A stretch of DNA of 48,022 bases from a candidate division KSB1 bacterium. GTDB lineage: Bacteria; Zhuqueibacterota; Zhuqueibacteria; JANLFK01; Oleimicrobiaceae. The position numbers and the translations under genes are program-made. The notes beneath the pieces were generated by a model that did no database searches, was not told the origin of the DNA, and saw only the letters and a list, made by a program, of their open reading frames with translations. Shown in pieces: positions 16,214 through 24,608 of the stretch; the stretch's first letter is position 1, and the number at the start of each line of letters is the position of its first letter. The DNA lies in the NCBI GenBank assembly GCA_034506335.1, contig JAPDPR010000024.1, positions 1-48,022 on the forward strand, read 5' to 3'.

Positions 16214-17919
16214 GCGGAAGCGAAGAGACCGTATTGGTCCTCGGTGGGGCTGGGCTGGTAGGGTTCCAGGTCTGCCGGCGCATTGCCAAAGACTTGAAGC
16301 CGGCGCGTCTGGTGGTTGCCTCGCTGTACCAGCGCGAAGTGCGCGAGGCACTGAAGGAACTGCAGAAAGAGTTCCCAGGGGTGCAGTTCGAGGGATGCTG
16401 GGGGAATGTGTTCACGAGGGCGGAGTTTTCCCAAAAGGATCGCGCCGAGATCCTCGAGAGCCATACCTGGCGGCGCGCGGTATTTGACGACGTCTTTGGC
16501 GACAAAGAATCCGCCTTCGCTACCTCCAAGTTGGTGGAAATCATACTACAATACAAACCGGCCGTCATCGTGGATACCATCAACACTGCTACGGGCATAA
16601 GCTATCAGGACGTGCATACGACGTCCCTGGAGATTGCGCACATGTTGCGCGACAGGTGGGAGGAGGCCGTCAAGAGCGGTCACAGCGAGCTGCACTTGAG
16701 CAAGGCCGACGTGCGGCTCATCGAAACATTGCTCGTCAGCCAATCCATTCCGCAGCTCATTCGCCACGTGCAGCTAGTTTGGGATGCTATGGTGCAAGTG
16801 GGTACGCGCGTGCTGGTCAAAGTGGGGACAACTGGCACGGGTGGTATGGGGTTGAACATCCCCTACACCCATAGCGAAGACAAGCCGAGCGCACGCCTCA
16901 TGTCCAAGACCGCGGTCGCCTTTGCGCACACCGGGCTCCTCTTTCTACTGGCCCGCACCCCAGGAGGGCCCATCGTCAAGGAGTTGAAGCCCGCCGCGAT
17001 GATCGGGTACCGCAAGGTTGATTACCGCACCATTCGTCGACACAACGAGCCGGTCAGACTATTTGCCAGCAAGGTGGAGTCGCTCGGTGAGCAGATGAAT
17101 TTGGCACCGCGCCGTGACTTTACCGAGGTGGGCGAGCTGATGATGGTGGGCGTGGACACGGGTGAGAATGGATTTTTTACCTTGGGTGAATTCGAGGCCA
17201 TTACCTCCATGTACCAAATGGAGTTTGTGACGCCGGAGGAGATTGCGCAGAACATAGTCCTGGAAATCAAGGGCAGCAACACCGGCAAGGATGTGATCGC
17301 CGCTATCGACGGCGCGGTGATGGACCCCAGCTATCGCGCCGGTTACCTGAGGCAACCGGTGATCAACGAGATGCAAGCCCTGGAGAAGCGCACCAACTCC
17401 CACAGTGTGGCGCTCGGCCAGCTGGGCCCGCCGGAGTTGTCCAAGCTCTTGTACGAGGCGCACCTGCTGAAGATCAAGTACAAGACCCTTGAGGCGGTGG
17501 TGGCGGAGCGGCCCGAGCAGATCTCACGGACGCTGTGCAACTACCTGAAACGTCACCCTATTCGGCACGTCATCACCTCGATCGGGCTCCCCATCCTTTT
17601 GCCTGATGGCAGGCATATCATGCGCGGTCCACGCGTAAACATCCCCGAATATCGTGGCGAGTGGACGGTGCCGGTGACACCGGAGGCGGTTGAGCGCTGG
17701 GCTGCCAAGGGGTGGGTCGACCTTCGGCCGCAAAACTGGGCCCTGTGGCAGGAACGCTTCCGGGAGATGCTGCGCTCGGCTGCCGGCTTCGTCAGCGAGG
17801 GCTCGGCAGCCTTTGGTCTGTCCACCTACTTGTGGAAGGAGATTCGCATCGGTGAAGTGGTCGCCTGGATTTTCAACAACGACCCGAAGATCGCAGGCTA
17901 TCGGATTAAGGCGGTGTAG
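16210..17919 (+). CDS. Unrecognised Rossmann-fold protein, NAD(P)-binding (570-residue family)
   Basis: A 569-residue cytosolic protein. The N-terminus VLVLGGAGLVGFQVCRRIAK is a textbook dinucleotide-binding GxxGxxG motif, as in extended short-chain dehydrogenases and saccharopine-type reductases. Further recognisable stretches are VIVDTINTATGISYQD, VLVKVGTTGTGGMGLNIPYT and a C-terminal helical part with EEIRIGEVVAWIF-like features. I see no YxxxK pair in the expected place, so a classic SDR mechanism is not supported. ATG 16210 overlaps the ispG stop (ATGA), with GAGGGGAG upstream. Its position suggests coupling to isoprenoid synthesis, but that is context only. Substrate unknown. Confidence 0.8.
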   Translation: MSGSEETVLVLGGAGLVGFQVCRRIAKDLKPARLVVASLYQREVREALKELQKEFPGVQFEGCWGNVFTRAEFSQKDRAEILESHTWRRAVFDDVFGDKESAFATSKLVEIILQYKPAVIVDTINTATGISYQDVHTTSLEIAHMLRDRWEEAVKSGHSELHLSKADVRLIETLLVSQSIPQLIRHVQLVWDAMVQVGTRVLVKVGTTGTGGMGLNIPYTHSEDKPSARLMSKTAVAFAHTGLLFLLARTPGGPIVKELKPAAMIGYRKVDYRTIRRHNEPVRLFASKVESLGEQMNLAPRRDFTEVGELMMVGVDTGENGFFTLGEFEAITSMYQMEFVTPEEIAQNIVLEIKGSNTGKDVIAAIDGAVMDPSYRAGYLRQPVINEMQALEKRTNSHSVALGQLGPPELSKLLYEAHLLKIKYKTLEAVVAERPEQISRTLCNYLKRHPIRHVITSIGLPILLPDGRHIMRGPRVNIPEYRGEWTVPVTPEAVERWAAKGWVDLRPQNWALWQERFREMLRSAAGFVSEGSAAFGLSTYLWKEIRIGEVVAWIFNNDPKIAGYRIKAV

Positions 17920-18988
17920 GCGAAGCGGGCTCGCCTTTGTCCTCGGCCTCGTGGGCCTCTGGTGGGGCTCTTGTTGGGCGCAGCAGATAGAGACGAGGCC
18001 TGCAGGCGTCTACACCAATCCGCGCACCTGGCTCGTGGACTTTTCCTGGAAGGGCGTGGCCAAACCGTCCACGCAGCCGGAAGAGGGAGCGCGTGCAGGC
18101 AAAGAAGGTCAGTCCTGCCGGCTGCTGGTCTGGATCAGTCGACCGCGAAGCTGGGATGAGCAGTGGGCCCATGAGCCCCGATGGCAGGGCGCGCGCCCAG
18201 CGCTGACCTTTGTTGACCCCCACCACGGCAACCTGATAGATGCCTGGGTCAAGGAAATCGGGCTGGCAGGGGACTCGTTGATCATCAGACGGAGCATGCT
18301 CATCACCTCGTTCGAAGTCACCTACGCGATCGACCCAGAGCAGGTGGGCTCTTACGATCGACGGAGTGAGCTTGTGCGGCGCTACACCAGGTCGGAGGAT
18401 GGCATCCAGGCAGGTGGCCAGGTGCGCAGGTTAGCCCGCGAGGCAGTGGGTGAGGAGCGAAACCCCTATCTGTGCGCGCGGCTCCTCTTTCGCTGGATTG
18501 TGGCCAACATGAGCTATGCTGACAAGGTGGAGCGCTACGATGTGCGCGAGGCTTTGTCCACGGGAAGCGGCGACAGTGCCTTGCTTGCCATGCTCTTTGT
18601 TGCCATGTGCCGTGCGGTGGACATCCCCGCGCGCATAGTCTGCGGACATTACACCACTGGCGACCGAGGTGCTCACGTCTGGGCGGAGTTCTATCTGCCC
18701 AATTACGGCTGGGTGCCGGCCGATCCGGCTGCGGCCGAGCGCGCGAGCCCGAGCCAGGCCACTGAGGCGGTGCTTAAGCGGTACTTTGCCCATCTGGACA
18801 ATGAGCGCATCATCGTCTCCAAAGGGACGAACATACTCCTTTGGCCGCGGGTGCGCGGTCGCTGGCTGAGGAACTTTGGTTTAGAACCAAGCGGCACCTC
18901 GCGCTTGATGGTGATATCCGATTTTGCGCTGGAAGGCGTCGCTGGCAAGGTCAGGCACAGTTACACATGGTCATTTGAGGAACGGTAG
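17852..18988 (+). CDS. Secreted transglutaminase-like protein with catalytic Cys replaced by Ser
   Basis: A ~378-residue exported protein with a transglutaminase-like (papain-fold) domain in its second half. The core motif region reads GSGDSALLAMLFVAMCRAVD then IPARIVCG. Aligned to the usual GDCxxxAxLFVALLRxxGIPAR, the nucleophile Cys is Ser242 (codon AGT). The His (GAHVWAEFYLP, H275) and Asp (GWVPADP, D291) of the triad are kept. The first ~44 residues contain an Arg-rich stretch and a hydrophobic helix ending in CWAQ, a plausible signal peptide. The only sensible start I find is GTG 17852 with AAGGAG at 17836-17841, which makes a 68-base overlap with the preceding gene. It may be a non-catalytic binding domain or a serine variant. 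Confidence 0.75.
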   Translation: MKWSPGFSTTTRRSQAIGLRRCRRSGLAFVLGLVGLWWGSCWAQQIETRPAGVYTNPRTWLVDFSWKGVAKPSTQPEEGARAGKEGQSCRLLVWISRPRSWDEQWAHEPRWQGARPALTFVDPHHGNLIDAWVKEIGLAGDSLIIRRSMLITSFEVTYAIDPEQVGSYDRRSELVRRYTRSEDGIQAGGQVRRLAREAVGEERNPYLCARLLFRWIVANMSYADKVERYDVREALSTGSGDSALLAMLFVAMCRAVDIPARIVCGHYTTGDRGAHVWAEFYLPNYGWVPADPAAAERASPSQATEAVLKRYFAHLDNERIIVSKGTNILLWPRVRGRWLRNFGLEPSGTSRLMVISDFALEGVAGKVRHSYTWSFEER

Positions 18989-18995
18989 GGAGCGC

Positions 18996-20669
18996 ATGCA
19001 GCAACTGGTCGAATGTGTGCCGAATTTCAGCGAGGGGAGGAATCGGGCCGTTATCGATGCCATTGTGAGGGAAATCGTCGATACGGAAGGAGTGAAGCTG
19101 CTGGACGTGGACCCGGGCGCTGACACCAACCGCACGGTGGTGACGTTCGTGGGCACCCCGGCGGGAGTGGTTGAGGCGGCGTTCAAGGCTATCAAGCGGG
19201 CGGCGGAACTCATCGACATGAGCAAGCATCGCGGGGCGCACCCCCGCATTGGTGCCACGGATGTCTGTCCCTTTGTACCTCTGGCCGGCTGCACCATGGC
19301 CGACTGCGTGGCGTTGGCACGGCAGCTCGGTGCGCGGGTCGGAGAGGAGTTAGGTATCCCCGTGTACCTTTACGAGGAGGCGGCCACCCGTCCGGAGCGC
19401 AAGAATCTGGCCGACATTCGCCAAGGCGAATACGAAGGCCTGCCCGAGAAGCTCAAAGACCCAGCCTGGGCACCCGACTTTGGGCCGGCGGTGTTCAATC
19501 CCAAGGCTGGGGCCGCGGTAATTGGCGCTCGGGAATTCCTCATTGCCTACAACATCAACCTGAACACGCGCGACCGACGGTTGGCACAAGAGATCGCGCT
19601 CAACATTCGCGAGAGCGGCCGGCTGCAGCGCGACGCTGAGGGTAACATCCTCCGCGATGAGCATGGAAACCCGCTGCGGCGTCCGGGCAAGTTCCAGGCA
19701 GTGAAAGCGGTGGGCTGGTACATTCCGCAATACAAGCAGGCGCAGGTGTCTATCAACCTGGTCAACTACAAGATTACCCCGCCCCACGTGGTCTTTGACG
19801 AGGTGTGTAAGGAAGCGGAGCTCCTGGGTCTGCGCGTGACCGGCAGCGAGCTGGTTGGGCTCATCCCGCTGGAGGCGCTGCTCATGGCTGGCCGGTACTA
19901 TCTGGAAAAACAGGGGCGTTCCCCAGGCCTGCCGGAGAAAGACCTGGTCGACATCGCTGTTCGCTCATTGGGGTTGAACGACATCGCGCCGTTTGACCCT
20001 GCCAAGAAGATCATCGAGTATCAGGTTGGCGAGCGGCGCGGGACGCTCGTGGGCATGGATGTTGGCGACTTTGTAGACGAGCTCTCCACCGATTCGCCCG
20101 CCCCAGGTGGGGGGAGCGTAGCGGCTCTGGCTGGCGCCCTTGCTGCCGGCTTGGCGGCAATGGTGGCCAATCTGACCGTAGGCAAGAAGGGGTACGAAGG
20201 TGTCGCCTCCCAGTTGAAAGACGTGGCAATCAAGGCGCAGGAGCTCAAAGACGCCTTGCTCCTGGCTGTGGATGAGGACACCCGGGCCTTCAACAGAGTC
20301 ATGGATGCTTTTGCTCTGCCCAAGAAGAGCGAGGAGCAGAAGCAGGCCCGGCATGTGGCAATTCAGGAGGCGACGCGCCGAGCCACCGAGGTGCCAGCGA
20401 AGGTCATGGAGCTGGCACTGCAGGTGCTGGAGTTGGCAATGGTGGTTGCCGAACATGGCTTGGCCAACGCGGCCAGCGATGCGGGGGTTGCCGCGGCCAT
20501 GGCCAGAGCGGCTGCGGAAGGGGCCGCGCTTAACGTGCGCATCAATCTTGGCTCCCTCGAGGATGAAGAGTTTGTGGCCGCTGCGCGCTCCACTGCCGAC
20601 CGGGTGGAAAGACAAGCCAAGGACATGGCCGAGCGCGTGTTGCATGTTGTTGCGGGCAAGCTTTCGTGA
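18996..20669 (+). CDS. ftcD: Fused glutamate formiminotransferase - formiminotetrahydrofolate cyclodeaminase
   Basis: A 557-residue bifunctional enzyme of histidine degradation. The N-terminal formiminotransferase (residues 1 to ~330; LVECVPNFSEGRN, SKHRGAHPRIGATDVCPFVP) moves the formimino group of formiminoglutamate to tetrahydrofolate. The C-terminal cyclodeaminase (from ~365; FVDELSTDSPAPGGGSVAAL) releases ammonia to give methenyl-THF. A ~30-residue linker (SLGLNDIAPFDPAKKIIEYQ) joins them. The N-domain contains an insert near residue 215 (AEGNILRDEHGNPLRRPGKF), which is frequent in bacterial fusion forms. ATG 18996 is chosen by homology, with GGGAG upstream. No hutH/U/I genes are near. 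The next gene overlaps by GTGA, so it is translated from the same message. Confidence 0.95.
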   Translation: MQQLVECVPNFSEGRNRAVIDAIVREIVDTEGVKLLDVDPGADTNRTVVTFVGTPAGVVEAAFKAIKRAAELIDMSKHRGAHPRIGATDVCPFVPLAGCTMADCVALARQLGARVGEELGIPVYLYEEAATRPERKNLADIRQGEYEGLPEKLKDPAWAPDFGPAVFNPKAGAAVIGAREFLIAYNINLNTRDRRLAQEIALNIRESGRLQRDAEGNILRDEHGNPLRRPGKFQAVKAVGWYIPQYKQAQVSINLVNYKITPPHVVFDEVCKEAELLGLRVTGSELVGLIPLEALLMAGRYYLEKQGRSPGLPEKDLVDIAVRSLGLNDIAPFDPAKKIIEYQVGERRGTLVGMDVGDFVDELSTDSPAPGGGSVAALAGALAAGLAAMVANLTVGKKGYEGVASQLKDVAIKAQELKDALLLAVDEDTRAFNRVMDAFALPKKSEEQKQARHVAIQEATRRATEVPAKVMELALQVLELAMVVAEHGLANAASDAGVAAAMARAAAEGAALNVRINLGSLEDEEFVAAARSTADRVERQAKDMAERVLHVVAGKLS

Positions 20670-22108
20670 GGAGCCTGTTGCGCGTGCGCCTTGTCGCGAC
20701 CGTTTGCCTTGCCAGTCTACTGGCCGTTGCCAGCCACGGTTGTGGGCCTCGTCCTGCGCAGGTCACCGCGCACGTGGAGCTGACAGATCCGTGGATCCTG
20801 GATAGCTTGAAGGCTGTGCCAGGCCTGCGCCTGCTGGAAGTCAACAGCAGGCATGCGCTTGTGCGCCTCGCGGAGCGCCAGTTCTTGAGCCTCAGCACGC
20901 GGGGTTATGAAGTATCCCTGGTAGTGGAGCTGGACAACGAGCCAGGGATTCCCGCCTTCTACCCCCGAGCCCAGGAGGTGGGTGCCAGACTCGAGGCACT
21001 GGCTGCGTCGTTTCCCCATCTCGCTGCATGTTATCGCCTCGGCCGGGGAGGGGCCATCCGAGCGCTGAAGATCTCGGATAACCCCGTCCTCCAGGAAGAC
21101 GAGCCAGCAGTGCTCTTTTACGGGGGACTTCATGCCCAGGAGGCCCTTGGGGTGATGGCATGTCTGGCGTTGTGTGAGGAACTCTGCGCGAAATACGGGG
21201 TGGACCCGCGTTACACCAAAGCGGTGGAGGACAATGAGCTCTGGATCGTGCCCCTGCTCAATCCCGATGGGTATGAGCTGGTGCGGAGCGGGAAGGTCCA
21301 TTATCCCTGGTGGCGGAAGAACCTCCGGGATAACAACGGCAATGGGCGTTTCGAGCCGGAGCACGACGGCGTAGATCTGAATCGCAATTTTGGGTTCAAC
21401 TGGGAGCATGGCGGCAGTTCGGAGCCAGGAAGCTGGTATTATCGCGGGCCGCAACCATTTTCCGAGTGGGAGGTGGCGGCATTTGAGAGTTTGGCGGTAG
21501 CGCGGCGTTTTGTGGCAGGCATAGGATTCCACAGCCACGGCCACAAGGTGCTCTATCCCTGGGGAAATGGGCCCACCCCCCCTGACCAAGTCCTGCTGCG
21601 CGCCATGGCTCAGTCTCTGGCGAAAAGCATGCGCCAATGTGGGGCACGCTACGCCGTTCTGCCGCTCAACGCCCAGTCAGGGCAAAGTTCGGTGTGGCTC
21701 TACGGTGCCCTCGGGACATTGGACTTTACGGTGGAGCTGGGAACGGAGTTCTTTCCGGAAAGGAAAGAAGCAGAGCGAGAGATGGGCTGCGCGCTCGCTG
21801 CGGCGATGTGGCTGATCCAGCGGGTGGCGGGCCCGGGGTTGCGTGGGCGCGTGGTGGATGCGCGCACAGGTGCGCCACTCCACGCGCGCGTGATCGTGCA
21901 AGAGCTGGACTCCGAGGCGGTGTGGCCCCGCATGACGGCCCCGGAAACGGGCCGTTTCTTCCGTCTTCTGGAACCTGGCCTTTACCAGCTCGCTGTCATG
22001 GCCCAAGGGTACAGGTCCTGCCACCAGACCGTGCGCGTGGTGCAAGGCCCAGCCGTCGAGTTGGTGGTCGAGCTTGCGAGGCTTGATGAAGCCGCCGTTG
22101 GTTCTTAA
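20666..22108 (+). CDS. Secreted M14-family zinc carboxypeptidase with C-terminal regulatory-like domain
   Basis: A 480-residue exported metallocarboxypeptidase. After a signal peptide (about residues 1-26) comes a short prodomain-like region, then the M14 catalytic domain. Zinc ligands are H156 and E159 (GGLHAQEALG) and H289 (IGFHSHGH). The substrate-binding DLNRNFGFNW and the general base E357 (FTVELGTEFFP) are present. A transthyretin-like carboxypeptidase regulatory domain follows (LRGRVVDARTGAPLHARVIV, residues ~395-470). It probably trims peptides in the periplasm or outside the cell. It starts at GTG 20666, overlapping the ftcD stop (GTGA), and its own end overlaps the kinase gene by 23 bases. 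All catalytic residues are intact. Confidence 0.9.
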   Translation: MRSLLRVRLVATVCLASLLAVASHGCGPRPAQVTAHVELTDPWILDSLKAVPGLRLLEVNSRHALVRLAERQFLSLSTRGYEVSLVVELDNEPGIPAFYPRAQEVGARLEALAASFPHLAACYRLGRGGAIRALKISDNPVLQEDEPAVLFYGGLHAQEALGVMACLALCEELCAKYGVDPRYTKAVEDNELWIVPLLNPDGYELVRSGKVHYPWWRKNLRDNNGNGRFEPEHDGVDLNRNFGFNWEHGGSSEPGSWYYRGPQPFSEWEVAAFESLAVARRFVAGIGFHSHGHKVLYPWGNGPTPPDQVLLRAMAQSLAKSMRQCGARYAVLPLNAQSGQSSVWLYGALGTLDFTVELGTEFFPERKEAEREMGCALAAAMWLIQRVAGPGLRGRVVDARTGAPLHARVIVQELDSEAVWPRMTAPETGRFFRLLEPGLYQLAVMAQGYRSCHQTVRVVQGPAVELVVELARLDEAAVGS

Positions 22109-23066
22109 GTCGGGCAAGAGCAAGGATCAGGTTCCGTCATCAGGGGACGGTGTGGTGCCGGCTTTCGACTGTGTGGGCATCGGCGTCTGTGCTGTTGACC
22201 ATGTGTCGCTCTTGGCGCGATACCCGCGAGCGGACGAAAAGACCGAGGCCTTGGCTTACGTGATCCAGGGTGGTGGGCCGGTGCCCACAGCACTTGCCAC
22301 AGCCGCCCGCTTCGGTGCACGATGTGCGTTCGTAGGAAAGGTTGCGTGTGACGAGGAGGGCGACTTCGTGCTAAGCCAGCTTGCCCGGCATCGTGTGGAC
22401 ACCAGCATGGTAGTGCGTGCCAAGCGGGGGTTCACTCCGCGGGCCATGATCTTGGTGGACGGTCGTACAGGCCAGCGGACGGTTGTGCTGAACAGGCCGG
22501 CGAATTTCGCCCTTACGCGCCGGGAGGTCAGCCGCGCCTACGTCCTCCAAGGGCGCATCTTGCACTTGGACGGGAGGGAGAGCAAGGTGGCATTGGCCGC
22601 AGCACGCTGGGCAAGGCACGCTGGCCGCACAGTGGTCTGTGACCTGGGCAGTGTGCGGGCAAACACCGAGGCTCTCCTCCCCTTCGTAGACTATGCCGTA
22701 GTCTCGCGCACATTTGTGCACCAGTTCTTGGGCGGCAGGAACCTGGCCAACGCTGCTCGCAGTCTGCTCCGTTTCGGGCCGCGCGTGGCCGTGGTGACCG
22801 CTGGCGAGCACGGATGCTGGTGCGCCACACACGATGAGATCATTCACCAGCCGGCTTTCGAGGTAAAAGTCGTGGATACCACGGGCGCCGGTGACGTGTT
22901 TCATGGCGCTTTCCTTTTCGGTGTGCTCCAGGGCTGGGAACTTCCCAGGCTGTTACGGTGGGCAAGCGCTACCGCCGCGCTGAGCTGCACAAGACTCGGG
23001 GCCCAGGCCGCTCTGCCCTCCTTCGCGCAGGTGCGGCGCTTTCTTGCCGCACGCCACGGGCAGTGA
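22086..23066 (+). CDS. PfkB-family carbohydrate kinase
   Basis: A 326-residue ribokinase-like kinase that phosphorylates a sugar or nucleoside hydroxyl with ATP in the cytosol. The N-terminal half shows GIGVCAVDHV, IQGGGPVPTALATAARFGAR and VGKVACDEEGD. The C-terminal half carries VVDTTGAGDVFHGAFLFG, with the anion-hole GAGD and catalytic base D270. The substrate cannot be set from sequence; ribose, fructose-type sugars and 2-keto-3-deoxygluconate kinases all share these marks. ATG 22086 lies behind GCGAGG inside the end of the carboxypeptidase gene, so translation is coupled. It is the last gene of the 15086-23066 run. A GC palindrome (CGGAGCGCGCTCCG, 23072-23085) directly after the stop could help end transcription. 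Confidence 0.88.
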   Translation: MKPPLVLKSGKSKDQVPSSGDGVVPAFDCVGIGVCAVDHVSLLARYPRADEKTEALAYVIQGGGPVPTALATAARFGARCAFVGKVACDEEGDFVLSQLARHRVDTSMVVRAKRGFTPRAMILVDGRTGQRTVVLNRPANFALTRREVSRAYVLQGRILHLDGRESKVALAAARWARHAGRTVVCDLGSVRANTEALLPFVDYAVVSRTFVHQFLGGRNLANAARSLLRFGPRVAVVTAGEHGCWCATHDEIIHQPAFEVKVVDTTGAGDVFHGAFLFGVLQGWELPRLLRWASATAALSCTRLGAQAALPSFAQVRRFLAARHGQ

Positions 23067-23217
23067 GCATACGGAGCGCGCTCCGGACAGATAACCGTGG
23101 GACTGCGTCTACGGGAAAAGGGGGACTTGGGGTGGGCAGGTCCATTGCGGGCCCGGCCCGAATATAGCTTGGCAAAACGGTAGCCTCTTCTGCGGACGTG
23201 TGAACGGAGGTAAAACA

Positions 23218-23691
23218 ATGGGACGCGAACAGAGCAAGCAAAGGGAAAGGGGAGTGCTTGCGGTCACGCTGGTGGCGGTGTTCATGGCGGCTGGGTGCTC
23301 GGCGAAGAAGCACGAGCTCAAGGGCGGCATCCCGTGGCTTTACAACCTAGACGAGGGTTTTGCCCAAGCCAAGGTGGAAGGCAAGCCATTGATGGTCGAC
23401 TTTATGGCAACCTGGTGTCCGCCGTGTAAAGCCATGGAGGACTCCACGTTCAGCCACCCAGAAGTGATTCGCAAGGCGGCCCAGTTTGTGGCTGTGCGCA
23501 TCGACGTGGACAAGCAGGGAGAAGTTGCCAACAAGTACAATGCCAATGCGCGCAAATACAACGGGGTGGGTATCCCGAACGTCTTGTTTATGACTGCCGA
23601 GGGAGAGAAGCTGCTGCACCCAATCGGCTATCGTTCACCAGTTGCTTTCCTTGCCGTGATGGACTCAGCATTGGCGATGTGTCGTAGGTAG
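23218..23691 (+). CDS. Thioredoxin-fold lipoprotein with WCPPC active site
   Basis: A 157-residue thioredoxin-like protein exported as a lipoprotein (lipobox MAAGC, Cys27). The active site ATWCPPCKAME (Cys67, Cys70) and the GVGIPNVLFM segment with the conserved cis-Pro are intact, followed by a typical C-terminal strand-helix. The domain resembles the thioredoxin_7/DsbD-C-terminal-like group that reduces or transfers disulfides in the periplasm. ATG 23218 follows GGAGG with 7 bases of spacing; an upstream in-frame GTG at 23200 is less likely. The next gene is a periplasmic SH3-parvulin protein, so the two may form a small protein-folding unit. The 151 bases before the start hold no clear promoter I can name. 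Confidence 0.87.
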   Translation: MGREQSKQRERGVLAVTLVAVFMAAGCSAKKHELKGGIPWLYNLDEGFAQAKVEGKPLMVDFMATWCPPCKAMEDSTFSHPEVIRKAAQFVAVRIDVDKQGEVANKYNANARKYNGVGIPNVLFMTAEGEKLLHPIGYRSPVAFLAVMDSALAMCRR

Positions 23692-23735
23692 ATGCGAAGA
23701 CCCAACATTGTCGAAAGAGAACGAGGAGTGAGAGG

Positions 23736-24275
23736 ATGAAGAGAGCGATGTCCATAATTGCCGTGACATTGGCCGGATTTGTGATTCTTGCCGGCCCGCT
23801 GCATGCACAAAGGGTGGCGAGGATTGTCTACGTGAGCGCCGAAAGCGAAAATCTCCGAGCGGCACCGGCTGGCCAGGTGATTGGTAAGGTGAATCGTGGT
23901 GCGTCGCTTGAGGTGCTGGAGGAGACGGACAAGTGGATGCGAGTACAGGTCACCGCGTGGATCTGGAAGGCTTCGGTGAATTATACGCGTCCATTTGACA
24001 AAACAACGGCGCTGCGCGCCCAGCATATCCTGGTTAAGACAAGAGCAGAAGCCGAGGAGATCCTGCGAGAACTCCGCGCCGGTGCGGATTTTGCCGAGGT
24101 GGCCAAGAAAAAGTCCATAGGCCCCACCGCTGCGGCTGGTGGTGATCTGGGCTACTTCAATCCCGACGACTTTGACCCTGCTTTCGCGCGGGTGATCACA
24201 GCCCTGAAAGTCGGGGAGATCAGCGACATAGTCGAGACCAAGATCGGCTTCTCCATATTCAAGCGGCTCAAGTGA
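23736..24275 (+). CDS. Periplasmic SH3-like and parvulin (rotamase) domain protein
   Basis: A 179-residue exported protein with two domains. After a signal peptide ending in LHAQ, residues ~27-85 form a bacterial SH3 domain (YVSAESENLRAAPAGQVIG, WMRVQVTAWIWKASV). Residues ~90-179 form a parvulin-type peptidyl-prolyl isomerase (LRAQHILVKTRAEAEEIL, SIGPTAAAGGDLGYF and a GEISDIVETKIGFSIFKRL end). SH3 domains of this kind often bind wall peptides, so the isomerase may be held at the cell wall. ATG 23736 has GAGGAG upstream. It sits 44 bases after the thioredoxin-like gene. This domain pairing on such a short chain is uncommon in my experience. Confidence 0.88.
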   Translation: MKRAMSIIAVTLAGFVILAGPLHAQRVARIVYVSAESENLRAAPAGQVIGKVNRGASLEVLEETDKWMRVQVTAWIWKASVNYTRPFDKTTALRAQHILVKTRAEAEEILRELRAGADFAEVAKKKSIGPTAAAGGDLGYFNPDDFDPAFARVITALKVGEISDIVETKIGFSIFKRLK

Positions 24276-24500
24276 CCTATGGGCTTGCGGATGGTGGCGC
24301 GGAGAGTGCGTCCGGCCGCCCTTTGCACGAACACGTCCGTTTCCTGTGGCGCCAGAGGCCTTATTGGACCGGGAAGAACGCGACGCCATCGGGCAGTCAA
24401 GGCGCGGGCCTGGTCGCCAACGTCGCCGCAAGAGTTAAGGATCTGCTGTGACTAGGCGCCAGTTTTTTCGACAGTTCTTTGTGACGAGTAGAAAGACCAG

Positions 24501-24532
24501 GGGAGGTTCGGAACCTCCCGGTGCGGCGCACC
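24501..24532. repeat. Two adjacent perfect inverted repeats
   Basis: GGGAGGTTC-G-GAACCTCCC (24501-24519) is followed at once by GGTGC-GGC-GCACC (24520-24532). Neither is followed by a T run, so they are not standard terminators, though they could end the transcript of the SH3-parvulin gene. They lie about 50 bases upstream of the -35 of the receptor operon, where an operator or attenuating structure is also possible. Confidence 0.55.
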
Positions 24533-24579
24533 CGTGACCTGGAAGGACGCACAAATCAAGACTGAACGGAATTTTTTGC

Positions 24580-24608
24580 TTGACTTTTGCTGGCGGGCTA
24601 CTTATATT
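24580..24608 (+). promoter_or_regulatory. Sigma70-type promoter of the receptor operon (modules A and B)
   Basis: TTGACT (24580-24585), a 17-base spacer and TATATT (24603-24608) differ from consensus by one base each. It stands in an AT-rich patch in GC-rich DNA and predicts a leader of about 190 bases before the ATG at 24809. Confidence 0.75.

Noticed and set aside
23072..23085. GC palindrome CGGAGCGCGCTCCG after the PfkB kinase
   Set aside because: Too short a stem with a 4-base loop and no T run to call a terminator on its own; mentioned with the kinase gene.
24279..24455. Short 58-codon open frame in the intergenic region before the receptor operon
   Set aside because: No ribosome site, Arg-rich random-looking product and no homology I can recognise. 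It could be decayed coding DNA but this cannot be shown.
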